From the NCBI RefSeq assembly GCF_022201045.2, contig NC_068563.1, positions 16,651,001-16,715,000 of the forward strand: a stretch of 64,000 nucleotides of DNA, read 5' to 3'. The DNA is from Citrus sinensis. Its lineage: Eukaryota; Streptophyta; Magnoliopsida; Sapindales; Rutaceae. This document shows positions 47,207 through 59,578 of this stretch, one piece after another. The notes under the pieces were generated by a model. That model did no database searches. It saw nothing but the letters and a program-made list of their open reading frames with translations, and had not been told where the DNA came from. Position numbers and translations under genes: made by a program. Numbering within the stretch: the stretch's first letter is position 1; every line of letters begins with the position of its first letter.

Positions 47207-48126
47207 GAGTCCTTCAATCATGTTTTGCAATTGTTGCTGGACCATCATGTTTTTTGAACAATAACTGCTTGCATTATTATGCACAATATGATCATCGAAG
47301 ATGAATGTGATGTTAATGCAACAATTAATGATTGGATGCAAGCGCCAATACCAATCGTTGATATGAGGGTAGATGAGAATACTAGATTTTAAGAATTTCT
47401 TGTTCGACACAAACAAATCAAGGATAAAGAGGCTCACATTGCACTCCGAAATGTATTAATTGATCATTTATGGGATGAATTTAGTAATTCGAATAACTAG
47501 AGTAGTATTATTGTTATTGTATTTTTCTATATTAATGTAATGTTTAATTTTCATAATGTACTAATTTAGTTAATTAAATGAAAATTTAATAATTTTCTAT
47601 ATATTTTTTTTGTTAATCGATATAAAATTACTCATTACTTAATTATCTATATTAATAGTAATATTTATTGTGTTAATTGGATTAATTCTTGAGAATAAAA
47701 AGAAGATTTTTTTTTGTGTAAAATTTGGTGTAAATGTGTTATAGATGAAATAATAATTTAGTGTGAAAAAAATATATTTTTTATATTAGTATTACACCAT
47801 AATAGTGTTAAGCATTGGAGATGCCCTTCTTGGTCTCAATTCTACATTATTTCCTTTTCTATTAAGGATTAGTTACTAAGTTAGTTATTATGTTACCAGG
47901 AATTATTATTTTAGTCGGATTTCTTTGGCTTTGTATAAGAAACTGTTGTTAGATTAATAAAGAATAACAATTACTTAAAAAACTCTCATTTCCCCCCTGG
48001 CCACCTCTCCTCATGGGTTTTTTATTTAAATATACCCCATTTGTCCTTAAATACCAAATTTGTACCCTATTACATACATATACCTCATGAAAGTGTAAAA
48101 AGTAAAAAATAACCAAAAAAAACCAT

Positions 48127-49799
48127 TGGTAGTGTCGTTAAGGTGCACCAAATTAAAACCTTACCACTAATATAAATAATTAGTACAGAGCGAGTAAGGA
48201 TAGATCCCACAGAGACTATGCTAGTTATATTTATTATCAACTCTAAAGCAAGATTTAAAATAAAATAATAGTAGTAATAATAATAGTAATAATAATATAA
48301 ATTAATCTAACTAAAGAAAATGCCAATTATAAATAAAAGGGGGGTTTATGAATTTTTAATTAAATAGTAAGAAATAAAGAAATTAAAACTACGAACAATA
48401 ATTTAAAATAAACTCTAATTAAAAGAAAAAGAAATAATAATGATTAAAACTTTGGTTAAAGGATCATTCGCCACCACCAAACATGCACATAATATATCAA
48501 TTCTATCATAAATTTATATTGAAACTATCAACCGTAGATAACAATAAGCTCTGTTAGTCTCAATTTTTTCTTAGTGTGTCGTTAGGCAAAACAAGCTCTT
48601 CACCTAATCTCTAACCATTAAATAATTTAAAACAAGCTCTTTAAATTTAAGATAATAGAAGCATTAAACAGAGAAAGATATTAGGTTGATCTAGGCAATA
48701 AACACACAAGTTCGGATTATTTAACCTAGGTTATGTTCTCCAATCGAAATCACTGATTCCAACCTGCCACTAATGATTAAAATATCAAGACAATTACGGA
48801 TCAATAATTTTAATCTAGCAATAGAATTTATTCAAGTCCTATCTAATTGGCTACTTAAGTAAAACAAGAATAAACCATGAACATTAATTATAGAAGAACA
48901 TAAACAATCTCAATTAAATAAATTAAATGATAAAAATTAAAAATTAATCATGTGACATGTTCGGGGTTTTGAATTTACCCTCAACCAAATAAAAATCTAG
49001 CCTAACATAATTGAATTGAGAATAAAAGAATTGACAAAACCAATCATAGAGATTAATTCAAGCGGCTACCTTTGCTTCAATTTAATTCTGGCTGCTGATT
49101 TTTTCTTCTCCTTTGCGGCTGCAAATTGTTCAGTTTCTCTTGGTGTCGATTCCCCTCTTGGTTGCCGATTCTCCTCTTGTGTTGCTTCCGCTGGATCCTT
49201 TTTATAATGCTTCAATTGTGGCTTTTTTTAAATCCTTGCATGGAAAGAATTAAATCCAAAGCCCAAAACCACCACTTTTATGCTTCAATTAATAAGTCAA
49301 TAATGATTTGACCATGATTTCCTAAAGCCAAAAGGCTTTACTCTCCTTCCTTTCACGTGCTGGCCACTTTTGGTTTGCAATCTTTGTTTTCCAATTTTGC
49401 TTTCATGTGATGGCTTGGCTTGTTAATTGGCTTGGCTTCCTTTTTGACTTCCATTTTCCAAATTTAGCTCCATGTGCAACATTAATTTTGCTTGGCCCAT
49501 ACAAGCTTTAATGGGAGAATATTCTTTATTTTCTAATTCCTTCCAATTCTTGATCTCTTGTACATTTTTGTCTCTCAATCTTCAATCAAATTTTTTTCCT
49601 GAATGCTCTGATTTAATTTCTCTTTAATTCCAGAATATATCTAAAATAACAAAATAAATAAAACTAAGATAAAAATTAACACAATAAAATATAATTTACT
49701 AAATTAAAAATTAACTAAAATAACTAGAATATTTAAGACCAAAACAAAAAAACGATGGAGAAATTAATAGCAAAATATATGGAAAATATGCACTTATCA
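48127..49799 (-). repeat. 3' LTR of the Athila-like element
   Basis: The 1673-bp LTR matches 56594-56812 plus 60057-61539. It is AT-rich with (taa)n runs near 48260-48300. It has no coding content beyond a short chance frame near 49016-49207. Confidence 0.92.
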
Positions 49800-49838
49800 A
49801 ATTCCCCCACACTTACCCTTTGCTCGTCCTCGAGCAAA
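49800..49838 (-). other. Polypurine tract with adjacent hairpin
   Basis: Immediately inside the 3' LTR, the minus strand reads GGGTAAGTGTGGGGGAATT, a purine-rich plus-strand primer. It is preceded by a perfect 8-bp hairpin, TTTGCTCG/CGAGCAAA with a 4-nt loop (49819-49838). Confidence 0.85.
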
Positions 49839-51092
49839 CCTAGAACAAAAATAAAATAAAAAGAAAACCTAAACTAGTCCACTTTCGTAGGAAATCATGA
49901 TTGCATTTAGCGTGTGCAACAAACCTTTAAACCCCTAGGCGGCCCTAGTGGACGAGTTATAGTCTCGTAAGGGCTTCAGCGATAATACCCACAAACATCA
50001 TTGTATTTTCTTTTTTTCTTTTTTTTTATAGCAGAAAAAGAACAAAGGAATTTAAAATAAAACTAGCCTCAAAGATTGTATAAGTCATATAGCTCAAAGA
50101 AGATTTCAAATATTATCGAAGTTCTAACTTTAATTCAATAGTCAATCACATCTCTCTTTTGATTCTCATAGTGTGTGTGTGAATCAATTCAATTAAAATC
50201 CATTCCCAAAATCTTCAATATCAACAGCCTTTGCCTCGAACAAAGAAAAGAGTAGGTCAAACTAATCTTATCATCTTGATCTCCAATTTTTTTTTCTTTT
50301 ACAGGCATTTGTGTGCATTTTCTTTTGATTTTTTTCTCTTTTTTTTTTTTATAGTCAGGAGCTTTCACTCTACCCCTTAAGGTAGCCTTCTTCTCATGGT
50401 AGATTATCATCTACATACTGGTGGCACATAGGCCCAAATTACTCAAGGATAGTTTCACTCTTAAGGGTTATAAGTAGCTATTTCTGACTATGGTGCCTAT
50501 GTATACTACACTGTATTGTGGAGATAAGAATCAAGACAAACAATCATTTACTCAATTTAAAATTCTCAACTCAGGTTGCGTCAATCTCAAATTCTAAGTC
50601 AAAATTATGAAAGAATTGATATTAGTGTTCATGGTTTAAAGAATCTTAATTAAGAAAAAATCAACACAAGAATCAAGTATAAACTAAGTTAATATTCAAC
50701 ATTTTCTAAGAACCATATTAATTGTCAATCAAATTCTTATCACTGGCTAATATTCACAACAATGTTGTTGTTGTTGTTGTTTTTTTTTTTATAAAAAGAA
50801 AAAGACAAAGCAATAAAAACTAAGTTCGAAATCCCCCCCCCCACACTTAATTCTTACATTGTCCTCAATGTAAGCCTAAGTTAACAAAATAAATAATTAA
50901 ACATGGGGAAATGAGATGAGACACACAAACAGAAACAAACAAAATTCAACAGAGTGGATAAAGTAAATGAGAATGAAAGGGAGAAAGATCAAATCTATTA
51001 TGGCGTGCTCTCAAAATCTTTTCTCCAGCCATTGGGTTGCCTCCCAATAAGCGCTTGGTTTATTGTCCTCAGCCTGATATAATTCTCAAGTT
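49839..51092 (-). other. Non-coding region between integrase and 3' LTR
   Basis: No retroviral gene was recognised. It contains a second hairpin plus G-tract module (50831-50874), pyrimidine-rich stretches and the tail of the integrase transcript. Athila elements often have an envelope-like ORF here; none is readable. Confidence 0.7.
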
Positions 51093-52328
51093 TCACTCAT
51101 CAATGTACGCAGATTCATAAGGTGGAGCCTCCTCTACATTGAGTGTCTGAAAGTTTTCATAGTAAGGCTTCAACCTATGACCATTAGCTTTCAACTCTTT
51201 ACCTGTCTTTAAGCTCCTGATCTCAACTGCACCATGAGGAAAAATATTAGTAACAACAAAAAGCCCAACCCATCGAGAACGTAATTTACCTGGAAATAAC
51301 TTAAGGCGAGAATGGAATAACAAAACTTTATGTCCAACTTCAAAACTCTTTCTCAAGATCTGCTTATCATGAAAAGCCTTAGTATTTTCCTTATAGATTC
51401 ATGAATTCTCATAGGCGTCATTTCGAATTTCCTCTAATTCTTGGAATTGGAACTTTCTGTGCTGGCCGGTGCCGTCCAATTTCATGTTACATTGTTTCAT
51501 AGCCCACTAAGCTTTATGTTCAAGTTCCATTGGAAGATGACAAGACTTACCATATACTAACCTGTAGGGTGACATACCAATAGGCGCTTTGTATAAAGCC
51601 CTATATGCCCAAAGTGCATCATCAACCCATAGGCTCCAGTCCTTTCTATTCGGATTAACTGTCTTTTCAAGGATTGATTTCACTTCCCTATTAGACACCT
51701 CAGCTTGCCCACTAGTTTGGGGATGATAAGATGTAGACACCTTGTGAGTGATGTTGTATTTTTGAAAGAGGGCTTCTACTGACCTGTTACAAAAGTGAGT
51801 GTCTCTGTCGCTGATAATTGTCTTTGGTGTTCCAAACCTTGTAAAGATGTTACTCTTTATAAAATCTACCACAACCTTAGAATCGTTAGTTCGGGTGGCT
51901 TTTGCTTCCACCCATTTTGAAACATAACCGCAAGAACAATATAGAGATTACCAAACGATGGAGGAAATTGTCTCATGAAATCGATGCCCCAAACATAAAA
52001 AATCTCAACTATAAGAATGGGAGATTGCGGCATTTGATTTTTAGGTCCCAAATTACCTGTTCTCTGCAACGATCACAAGATTTGCAAAACAAATATGCGT
52101 CCTTAAATAGTGATAGCCAATAAAAACCGCTCACAAGTACCTTAAGGGCTGTTCTCTTTGGTCCAAAATGTCCTCCACAAGCCAAAGTATGACAAAATGT
52201 GAGAATATAAGTAAATTCAGTTTCGGGTACGCACCTTCTAATAACTTGATCAGAACAATGCTTCCACAAGTATGGCTCATCCCACACATAGTACTTGGCA
52301 TCACTCTTGATCTTGGCCTTTTATGCAC
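51093..52328 (-). pseudogene. Athila-like integrase, frameshifted
   Basis: Fragments in different minus-strand frames together cover an integrase: the HHCC zinc region (FCHTLACGGHFGP...FCKSCDRCREQ, 52287-52060), the start of the catalytic core ([16 protein letters not shown], about 51995), then the core's second half ([18 protein letters not shown] and [15 protein letters not shown], 51911-51507), and a C-terminal basic domain (51356-51093). A frameshift lies near 51910 and stops separate the last piece. No chromodomain is visible. Confidence 0.85.
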
Positions 52329-53830
52329 GGGTTATCTTTTTCGGTATTGTCATGGTAACCAAGTAATTGACAATATCTGCATACCAAGGAGTAACTATAC
52401 CTACATGTAATAACTGCTCATCTGGAAAGTTCTCATGCAATGGAAGTGCATCTTCGTTATAGGTAAGTCGACTTAAATGATCTGCCACCAAATTCTCAAA
52501 ACCTCTCTTATGTAGAATCTCTAAGTCAAATTCTTGCAATAGAAGTATCCATCGAATAAGGCGCGGCTTGGCATCCTTTTTGGTGAGCAAGTACCTAATA
52601 ACTGCATGGTCAGAGTAAAAGATTACCTTAGATCCAATTAAATAAGAACAAAATTTCTCTAAGGCAAAGATAACTGCTAAAAGTTCTTTCTCGGTAGTGG
52701 AGTAGTTAAGTTGTGCATCATTCAATGTACGAGAGGCATAATAAATGACATGAGGAAACTTGCCCACACGCTGGCCCAACACGGCTCCAACAGCATAGTC
52801 ACTGGCATCGCACATAATCTCAAATGGTAAATCCCAGTTCGGTGGTTGAATCACAGGGGCCAATGTCAAAACCTCTTTTAACTTCTTAAAAGCTCTTTGG
52901 CACTCTTCATTGAAGTCAAACGTTGCATCCTTTTGAAGTAAGTTGCAGAGGGGTAATGCTATCTTGGAGAAGACTTTGATAAACCTGCGATAGAAACCTA
53001 CATAACCAAGAAAAGAACGAACCTCCCTCACACTAGTGGGAGGTGGTAAGGAACGAATAAGATTTATCTTAGATTTATCAACTTCAATCCCCCTTTCAGA
53101 AATAACATGGCCTAATACAATACCTTAATTAACTATAAAATGACATTTTTCCCAATTAAGCACAAGGTTAGTGTCAATGCATCGTTTAAGAACAAGTGTA
53201 AGGTTATCTAAACATTTATCGAAAGAATCACCATAAACTGTAAAATCATTCATAAATACCTCAATGATGTTCTCCACATAATAAGAAAAAATACTCATCA
53301 TACACCTTTGGAAAGTGGCAGGAGCGTTACAGAGACCAAACGACATGCGTCGATAAGCAAATGTTCCGAAGGGGCAAGTGAAGGTCGTTTTCTCTTGGTC
53401 TTCCGGAGTGATAACGATCTGATTATAACCTAAGTAACCATCAAGAAAACAATAATGAGAGTGACCCCTTAACCTTTCAAGCATTTGATCAATGAATGGC
53501 AGAGGAAAATGATCCTTGCGAGAGGCTGCATTCAGTTTACGATAGTCAATGCAAACTCTCCACCCAGTTTGAACTCTAGTTGGCACAAGCTTGTTTTCTT
53601 CATTCTTGACCACTGTGATGCCTGATTTTTTTGGAATTACCTGCACAGGACTCACCCATTTACTATCAGAAATGGGATAAATAATCCCCACATTAAGGAG
53701 TTTCAGTATCTCCTTTTTTACGACTTTCATTATTGGTGGATTAAGGCGGCGTTGTGCATCTCTCGTTGGTTTAGACCCTTCCTCTAGCAAAATACGATGC
53801 ATGCACATGGAAGGACTAATTCCCTTAATG
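52321..53830 (-). pseudogene. Athila-like reverse transcriptase-RNase H
   Basis: RT (about 53808-53125) and RNase H (53031-52321) are separated by stops near 53122. The catalytic RT box reads FMNDFTVYG, so the second Asp-pair position is Asn, which should abolish polymerase activity. RNase H keeps [13 protein letters not shown] and [17 protein letters not shown], and the tail VADHLSRL is typical of Ty3/gypsy elements. Confidence 0.88.
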
Positions 53831-53879
53831 TTGGCAATGGTCTAGCCAATCGCCGTCTTGTGATCCCGAAGCACCTTAA

Positions 53880-54842
53880 TTAGCTTTTCTTGTTGAACCG
53901 AAGTGAGGTTTTAGCAATTATGATTGGAAGTGTTTTATTCTCACCCAAGTAAATATATTGCAGGTGCTCTGGGAGTGGCTTAAGTTCTAAGGTAGGTGCC
54001 TGCACAATTGAAGGTAAAAGTTTCTCATTTAATAAAGGCAATTCAAGGTAAGAGACATTATACCCATTAGTACGTAATGTGACTGCTCCATTTAAGATCA
54101 CCATAGCTTCCTCTACCTCATCATCCAACTTTATCAAATTTGCTTGTTCCTTAGAATCATCCTGCACCAAAGTATTAATATCATCTATGGCAAAGACAGA
54201 ATGTGCATCACTAGGATACCTCATTGCCTCAAAGATATTGAAGTGGATCACTTCACCATCGAATTCCATTGCGAGGGTTCTATCGTGAACATCAATCTTG
54301 GTTCGGGTTGTCTTAAGGAATGGTCGCCCCAACAGAATAGGAGTGGGATTGGGCGATGATTCATCGTCCATTTCAAGGATATAAAAATCAGTTGGAAAGA
54401 CCAATTCATTGACCTGCACATGAACATCTTCCACAACCCCCTTCGGGTAAGCATTAGATCTATCAGCCAATTGAATAATTATACCAGTTTCTTCCATTGG
54501 ACCTAAATTTAAGGAGTTATAAATCGAATATGGCATAACATTAATTGAGGCCCCTAAATCTAGCATACATCTTTTGAATATGGTATTGCCAATAGTGCAA
54601 GGGATAGTAAAAGTACCTGGATCCTTGCACTTAGGAAGAAGTTTTCTTTGAAGTACAACAGAAACATTCTCTCATACACTTACCTTTTCGTTACCGCTCA
54701 ACTTTCGCTTGTTGCTGCATAATTCCTTTAAAAACTTTACATAACACGGCACTTGTTTAATAGCATCAAGTAGAGGAATATTTACCTCGACTTTACGAAA
54801 GGTCTCAAGGATCTTTTTTTCTTGCTCCCATTTCTTGGATTA
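53880..54842 (-). pseudogene. Athila-like aspartic protease region
   Basis: The protease box is in the segment beginning LDLGASINVMP (54566 downwards), where the usual active-site DTG/DSG is DLG, as is common in Athila. Upstream, TFTIPCTIGN is readable up to about 54640, and stops occur near 54674 and at 54840-54842. The spacer to RT contains further stops near 53850-53920. Confidence 0.8.
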
Positions 54843-56430
54843 TTTAAACCTGCTAGGAAATAGTGGAGGAATTGAGATAGCCTTAATTCGAAGTGAGGGG
54901 TTACTTCCTTGGCTAGATGGGTCGACTGGCAATGCAGAGTGGGAATCATATTTCCTTGTTAAAGGAATAGCCTCAAGGGAGGGATTGGTCACAGAGTGCG
55001 ATGCTGTTGTGGACACTTTTGATGGCTTAGCTAATAATGGTTCCAACTGTTTTCCGCTCCTAAGAGACATAGCGCTAGCATTCTCCTTTGGATTAATTTC
55101 TGGTTGAGAAGGTAACTTTCCTGAAGTTCTAGCCTCTATCTAACTCATAGATGTGCCCAATTGGCCAATTTAATTCTCTAAATATTGGAGCTGTGTCTGG
55201 GTAGTCTGTTGGAATTGCATAGAGTTAGTAGCGAGAGCTTTTACAAGGTCTTCCAAAGACGTACCTTGATTTTGAGGAGGTGGAGGTGGCTGAACTTGGT
55301 AAGGCTGTTGCACCCGCTGTTGGGGGTAGCCCAGTGGTCGAGATGGTGCCACATTAGGAATGCCTTGTTGTTGGTTCCCATACTTAAAATTAGGGTGATC
55401 CTTCCACCTTTCATTGTAAAAATTATAATAGGGGTCATACCTTTGTCTTGGTTGGCCTAGGAACCCCTCAACTGCGTTGGCTTGCTCATGTGAACCCTCT
55501 TGGAGAGTAGGGCACATATCAGTCGCATGCCCGACCATGGAACAGACGCCACATGGTCTCACCTGTTGCCCTAGGGCTAATTGTTGCACCAAAGAAGTAA
55601 GATTTGAAACTTGTTGTTAGAGCGAAGTAGTACTTACCTCATTGACTCGCTTAGGCGGCAGCAGTAGATCGTTCCTGGTGTTGAACTGTTGGGAATTAGC
55701 AGCCATGTTAGCAATGAGATTTCGGGCTGCCTCTAGTGTCTTATCTACGAGTGCTCCTCCACTAGCTGCATCAATCATACTCCTATCCATAGGGAGTAGA
55801 CCCTCATAAAAATATTGAATAAGGAGTTGATCACTTATTTGATGGTAGGGGCAACTAGCACATAGCTTTTTGAATCGTTCCCAATAGTCATAAAGTGACT
55901 CTTCATTATATTGTCGGATTCCACAAATTTTTTTTCGAATACTGCCAGCTTTTGATGCTAGGAAATATTTCTCCAAAAATAGCTGACGCATCTCATTCCA
56001 TGTAGTGACAGTACCAGAGGGAAGATAGTACAACCATTCCTTGGCTGAATCCACCAAAGAGAATGGGAAGGCCATTAGCTTAACTTGCTCTTCAGAAACT
56101 CCGGCTGGTTTCATTGTGGAGCAAACCACATGGAACTCCTTCAAGTGTTTATTTGGCTCCTCTCTTGCAAGACCATGAAAAGTAGGAAGAAGATGAATCA
56201 TCCTAGATTTGAGTTCAAAGTTTACCTGAGGGTTTGGATTCTCAATGCATAAGGGTTGCTGGTCCAAGTTAGGAGCTGCCAACTCTTTAAGTGTTCGATT
56301 GTTGTTCTGAGCCATTGGTTCGGGTTCTGGGCTGCCTGGCTCTGTCTTCAAGAGTGGAATGTGGATGGCGAAATCGAGTTCTGAATATGATGAGGTTGCT
56401 CTAAGTTGTTCGAGTTTCAATCAAATGTCC
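54843..56430 (-). pseudogene. Athila-like gag with zinc knuckle, several stops
   Basis: The N-terminal 267 codons (56420-55617) contain a retrotransposon gag domain (around AKEWLYYLPSGTVTTWNEM and QYFYEGL). A stop at 55617-55619 separates them from a piece with a CCHC knuckle (CGVCSMVGHATDMC, about 55560) and a Gln/Pro-rich tail. More stops occur near 55167 and 55140, after which a basic Ser/Pro-rich region (SLRSGKQLEP) leads to the protease. Confidence 0.85.
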
Positions 56431-56569
56431 TGTATGCTCATGAAAATCTAAATATAGAACAAAAAATAACTAATTAAAACAAAATAAATAAATAAAATGA
56501 GAGGGAAAGAAAAAAATAAGTAAAAATAATAAAATAAAACAAGTGATAATAAACAAACTAAATGCTAGT

Positions 56570-56587
56570 CCCCTGGCAACGGCGCCA
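56570..56587 (-). other. Primer binding site, tRNA-Asp-like
   Basis: Six bases inside the 5' LTR the minus strand reads TGGCGCCGTTGCCAGGGG. The first 13 bases complement the 3' end of plant tRNA-Asp, the primer commonly used by Athila elements. Confidence 0.8.
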
Positions 56588-56593
56588 AAAATT

Positions 56594-56812
56594 TGGTAGT
56601 GTCGTTAAGGTACATCAAATTTAAAACCTTAGCACTAATATAAATAATTAGTACAAAGCGAGTAAGGATCGATCCCACATAGACTATGCTAGTTATATTT
56701 ATTATCAACTCTAAAGCAAGATTTAAAATAAAATAATAGTAGTAATAATAATAGTAATAATAATATAAATTAATCTAACTAAAGAAAATGTCAATTATAA
56801 ATAAAATAGTAT
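56594..56812 (-). repeat. 5' LTR, first segment
   Basis: It matches 48127-48345 up to about taaataaaa, then diverges. The segment 56813-56966 between this and the readable MULE sequence is unassigned; it holds (taa)n-like repeats and a piece (ggttaggtggtggggtgaatcc) that may be an inverted LTR-related fragment. Confidence 0.75.
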
Positions 56813-56966
56813 TAGTAATAATAATAGTAAGAAAATGCTCGGTCAAGATCACAAGGCTAGCTTCACAAAGCTATTCAGGTATATGAATGTTATCTTATCC
56901 TCTAATCCCGGTTCAACAGTCTCGTTAGAAAAAGATTGGTTAGGTGGTGGGGTGAATCCTCATTTT

Positions 56967-58365
56967 AAATTTTTTTTTTGTGTTTTTTGATGCTAATAGG
57001 AGGGGATTCTTTGAAGGTTGTAGGCAATTTATAGGTGTAGATGGTTGTCACCTTAAGGGTCTGTATAAAGGGGTCATATTGTCTGTTGTTAGTGTAGATG
57101 CCAACTATGGCATATATCCGTTAGCCATGTGTGTAGTAGACAATGAAAACACTGAGTCTTGGACTTACTTTATGGAGAAACTATATGAGCAAATAGGCTG
57201 TAATGGTGGTGAGGGTCTTTGCTTTATGAGTGACAGACAAAAGGGGATATTGAATGCTCTTGAGAGGGTTTTTCCTCATGCTTTAAAAAGGTACTGTTGT
57301 AGGCATATTTATTCAAACTTCAAGCAAAAGTTTCCTGGTATGTTGCTGAAAAAAGAATTTTGGGCTGCATGCAGAAGTGCAAATCAAGTTTATTTCAATA
57401 ACCATATGGCTGAAATTTATAGTATCTACCTTGCTGCTCACAAATGGTTGTTGCAAATTCCAGTGGTTTGTTGGGCTAAGCATTGCTTCCCTATACAAAT
57501 CAAGTGTTCGCATGTCACAAACAATATGACTGAATCTTTTAATAATTGGATCAGTAACTTCAGAGGCATGCCCATTGTAAGAATGCTTGAGGAGATTAGA
57601 AGGAAGATTATGATATTGATACACAAAAGATATGAGCAGGCCAACACTTGGCAAGATGAGCTGCCTCCATTTGTTTGGAGGAAGGTTATAGAAGCAAGGG
57701 TTGAATCTAGAACATTGTCAGTTATATTTGGTCATGACAAAACCTTTGAAGTAATGGAAGATATTTCTAAGAGGTGTGTTGTTGATTTAGGCACGAAGCA
57801 TTGTGATTGTGGGGAGTGGGATGTATCAGGCTTACCTTGCAAGCATGCCATGTGTTGCATTGATGCAATGAGATATAACGTGAATGATTACATCCATAAT
57901 TTATTAAGGAAAACTGCATTCAAGAAAACTTATTCTCACCAGCTGCATTCAGTGCCTGATGAAAGCAGATGGCCTTTACTTTTGCATGATAATCTGTTAC
58001 CACCACTTGTCATAAAGGGCTGCTGGTAGGCCTCAAACCAAGAGGAAAGGAGGCTGGTGAAAATAAGGCATTTAAGAGGAGCTCAAGCGTAAGGTGTTCT
58101 AAATGCGATCAGTAGGGCCACAACGTCAGAAGCTGCAAAGTTACTGAGAGAGGGGGAAAAACTAAGAAATTTCCGAAAAAGAAAGTCCATCAGGTCATAT
58201 TTATTCATTGTTTGTAATTTTGGTGTATATTGCTTTTATTATAAATTGTGTTATACTAATCCATTATTTAATTGTCTACATATAGGATAAAGGAGAGTCA
58301 TTGGGATCTACTGCTACTACTGGTTCTGTGAATCTCAGCCAGAATAGTGTCCATGGAAATGGTAT
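56967..58365 (+). pseudogene. MULE-3 transposase, N-terminus missing
   Basis: The frame enters at the start of the DDE domain: VDGCHLKG (first Asp), FMSDRQKG (second Asp), TESFNNW (Glu), then a SWIM finger (CDCGEWDVSGLPCKHA). After about 58020 the frame is lost. The zinc knuckle (CSKCDQ, stop, GHNVRSC, about 58100-58135) is readable only with a frameshift and across an in-frame TAG. A further exon-like stretch follows near 58287-58362. Roughly 200 N-terminal residues are absent compared with the MULE transposases elsewhere in the window. Confidence 0.85.
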
Positions 58366-59128
58366 GTAATCTTGACAGCATGTTTTAACTTACATTCTGG
58401 ACAGAATAGTGTCCAGAATGTTAGTTTTTTTTTTCATGATTTAATACAACCACAAGTTACGTTTTAATTTGTTTACTTTAATCATGAAGGACAACTTACT
58501 CAGGAGTGATCACTAGTAAATTAATGCATCCAATAGCATTGAAAACATCAAGCTGTACTTATGAAGTGAAGACAGCAGAAGCCAAGCTAATCCCATCTAC
58601 AAAATATTTTTGAGGGGTTAGATGATGCATCACCTTAAATTGTAAGCATTAGAATGATGAAGATGTTGTATCATCTTTTTGTCACTCAACCATAGATATA
58701 GGTTTGAGTTTTTGTTTATTTTGTACTTGTGATGTTTATGTATAAACACACGCATGCTGCTACTATATACATTGGCTACTGCTGATTTGTATAGGTTGAT
58801 CGAATTCAGCCATTGATGACATTTGATACTGCTGGAATGAATATGAAATTATAAGTTAAAGTATATATTATTTGTGTTATTCATTATGCTTTTTGTTATT
58901 GATCTGATTTTGCTTCTTATAAGTTAAAGTATATTATTTACTTATTATTGTAATTATCACTTATCTATCATATATATGCTAATATTGTAGTGCATATAAG
59001 GAGTTCGACTAGATTTCATTGATATTATAGGCTTCCAACTAGGTTTTGCCACATAGCATTTGAAAAGCACTAGAACAACTACACTTTACTATAGCCTTTC
59101 ATAGATATAGATAGGATTACATAAGCTA

Positions 59129-59578
59129 TTACATCTTAAGCATTAGTAGATTGAGTATAAAGAATGTTAGATTCAAGTACATCATCATCTTCACAGCCCC
59201 TTCACTAAATCTAGATTTTTGTAACTTCTTTACTAGAGTCTTCACTTCATTCACATTAGCTTCAATAGCATGCAGGGCATCAACATTCACAATTGCAGTC
59301 ATATTTCCTTCAAAAAAAGCTCCATTGTTGAAATCATTCCTTTCTGGAACCCACCACTTGAAGTACCCACAGTTTGTTTTGTTCATGCATTTATAGTAAA
59401 GCTTGTGAGGGTTGTTATCTGATTCAGATATCTTTACTTCAGCTCTCATACGGCATTTGCATATACGGTTTGAAAACCTAATGAGCTTTCCATTAACAAA
59501 GTTCCTCCAAGCTGGCTCATAAACTTGTTCCATGGTTGATGTGCTTGATGTATTAGAGCTTTGAGAATCCATGGCTTT
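59129..59578 (-). CDS. GRF-type zinc-finger protein of MULE-3
   Basis: The 149-codon frame begins MDSQSS; an in-frame Met 17 codons upstream at 59629 is possible. It contains a GRF zinc finger with Cys-x-Cys ... Cys ... Cys spacing (CKCRMRAEVKIS, LYYKCMNKTNCGYFKWW), a short predicted coiled segment (residues about 95-120) and a hydrophobic C-terminus. GRF fingers bind single-stranded nucleic acid in other proteins, and small GRF proteins are common in plant repeat DNA. Opposite orientation to the transposase and location inside the MULE suggest a second element gene. No break is visible in this frame. Confidence 0.7.
   Translation of the reverse strand, partial: KAMDSQSSNTSSTSTMEQVYEPAWRNFVNGKLIRFSNRICKCRMRAEVKISESDNNPHKLYYKCMNKTNCGYFKWWVPERNDFNNGAFFEGNMTAIVNVDALHAIEANVNEVKTLVKKLQKSRFSEGAVKMMMYLNLTFFILNLLMLKM

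Larger units (their letters stand above)
45835..47500 (+). pseudogene. Harbinger transposase C-terminal half, split by solo LTR
   Basis: The first part (about 45835-45980) reads YNMGYYLADGIYPKW and ends ...DVERAFGV. The second part (47212-47500) continues LQSCFAIVAGP, then in another frame CIIMHNMIIEDE, ending at TAG 47498-47500. These are the C-terminal DDE-domain blocks of HARBI1-type nucleases. The N-terminal half is deleted, a frameshift lies near 47250, and the two parts are separated by a 1226-bp LTR with its 5-bp duplication. Confidence 0.8.
44704..47826. mobile_element. Dead PIF/Harbinger element
   Basis: The ends GGCCATTTTCAATGC (44704) and GGGCATCTCCAATGC (opposite strand from 47826) are inverted repeats typical of plant PIF/Harbinger and Tourist elements. 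The left flank is TTA (44701-44703); the right flank is TTC, one mismatch from the expected 3-bp TTA duplication. Inside are a plus-strand transposase remnant and a minus-strand Myb/NAM-associated remnant, the usual two genes of this superfamily. A solo LTR splits the transposase. The outer 44704-45390 and 47501-47826 are AT-rich non-coding. Confidence 0.82.

Noticed and set aside
44704..47826. Host NAM transcription factor gene
   Set aside because: The NAM-associated fragment sits inside a TIR element beside a HARBI1-like transposase remnant, so it is the element's accessory gene.
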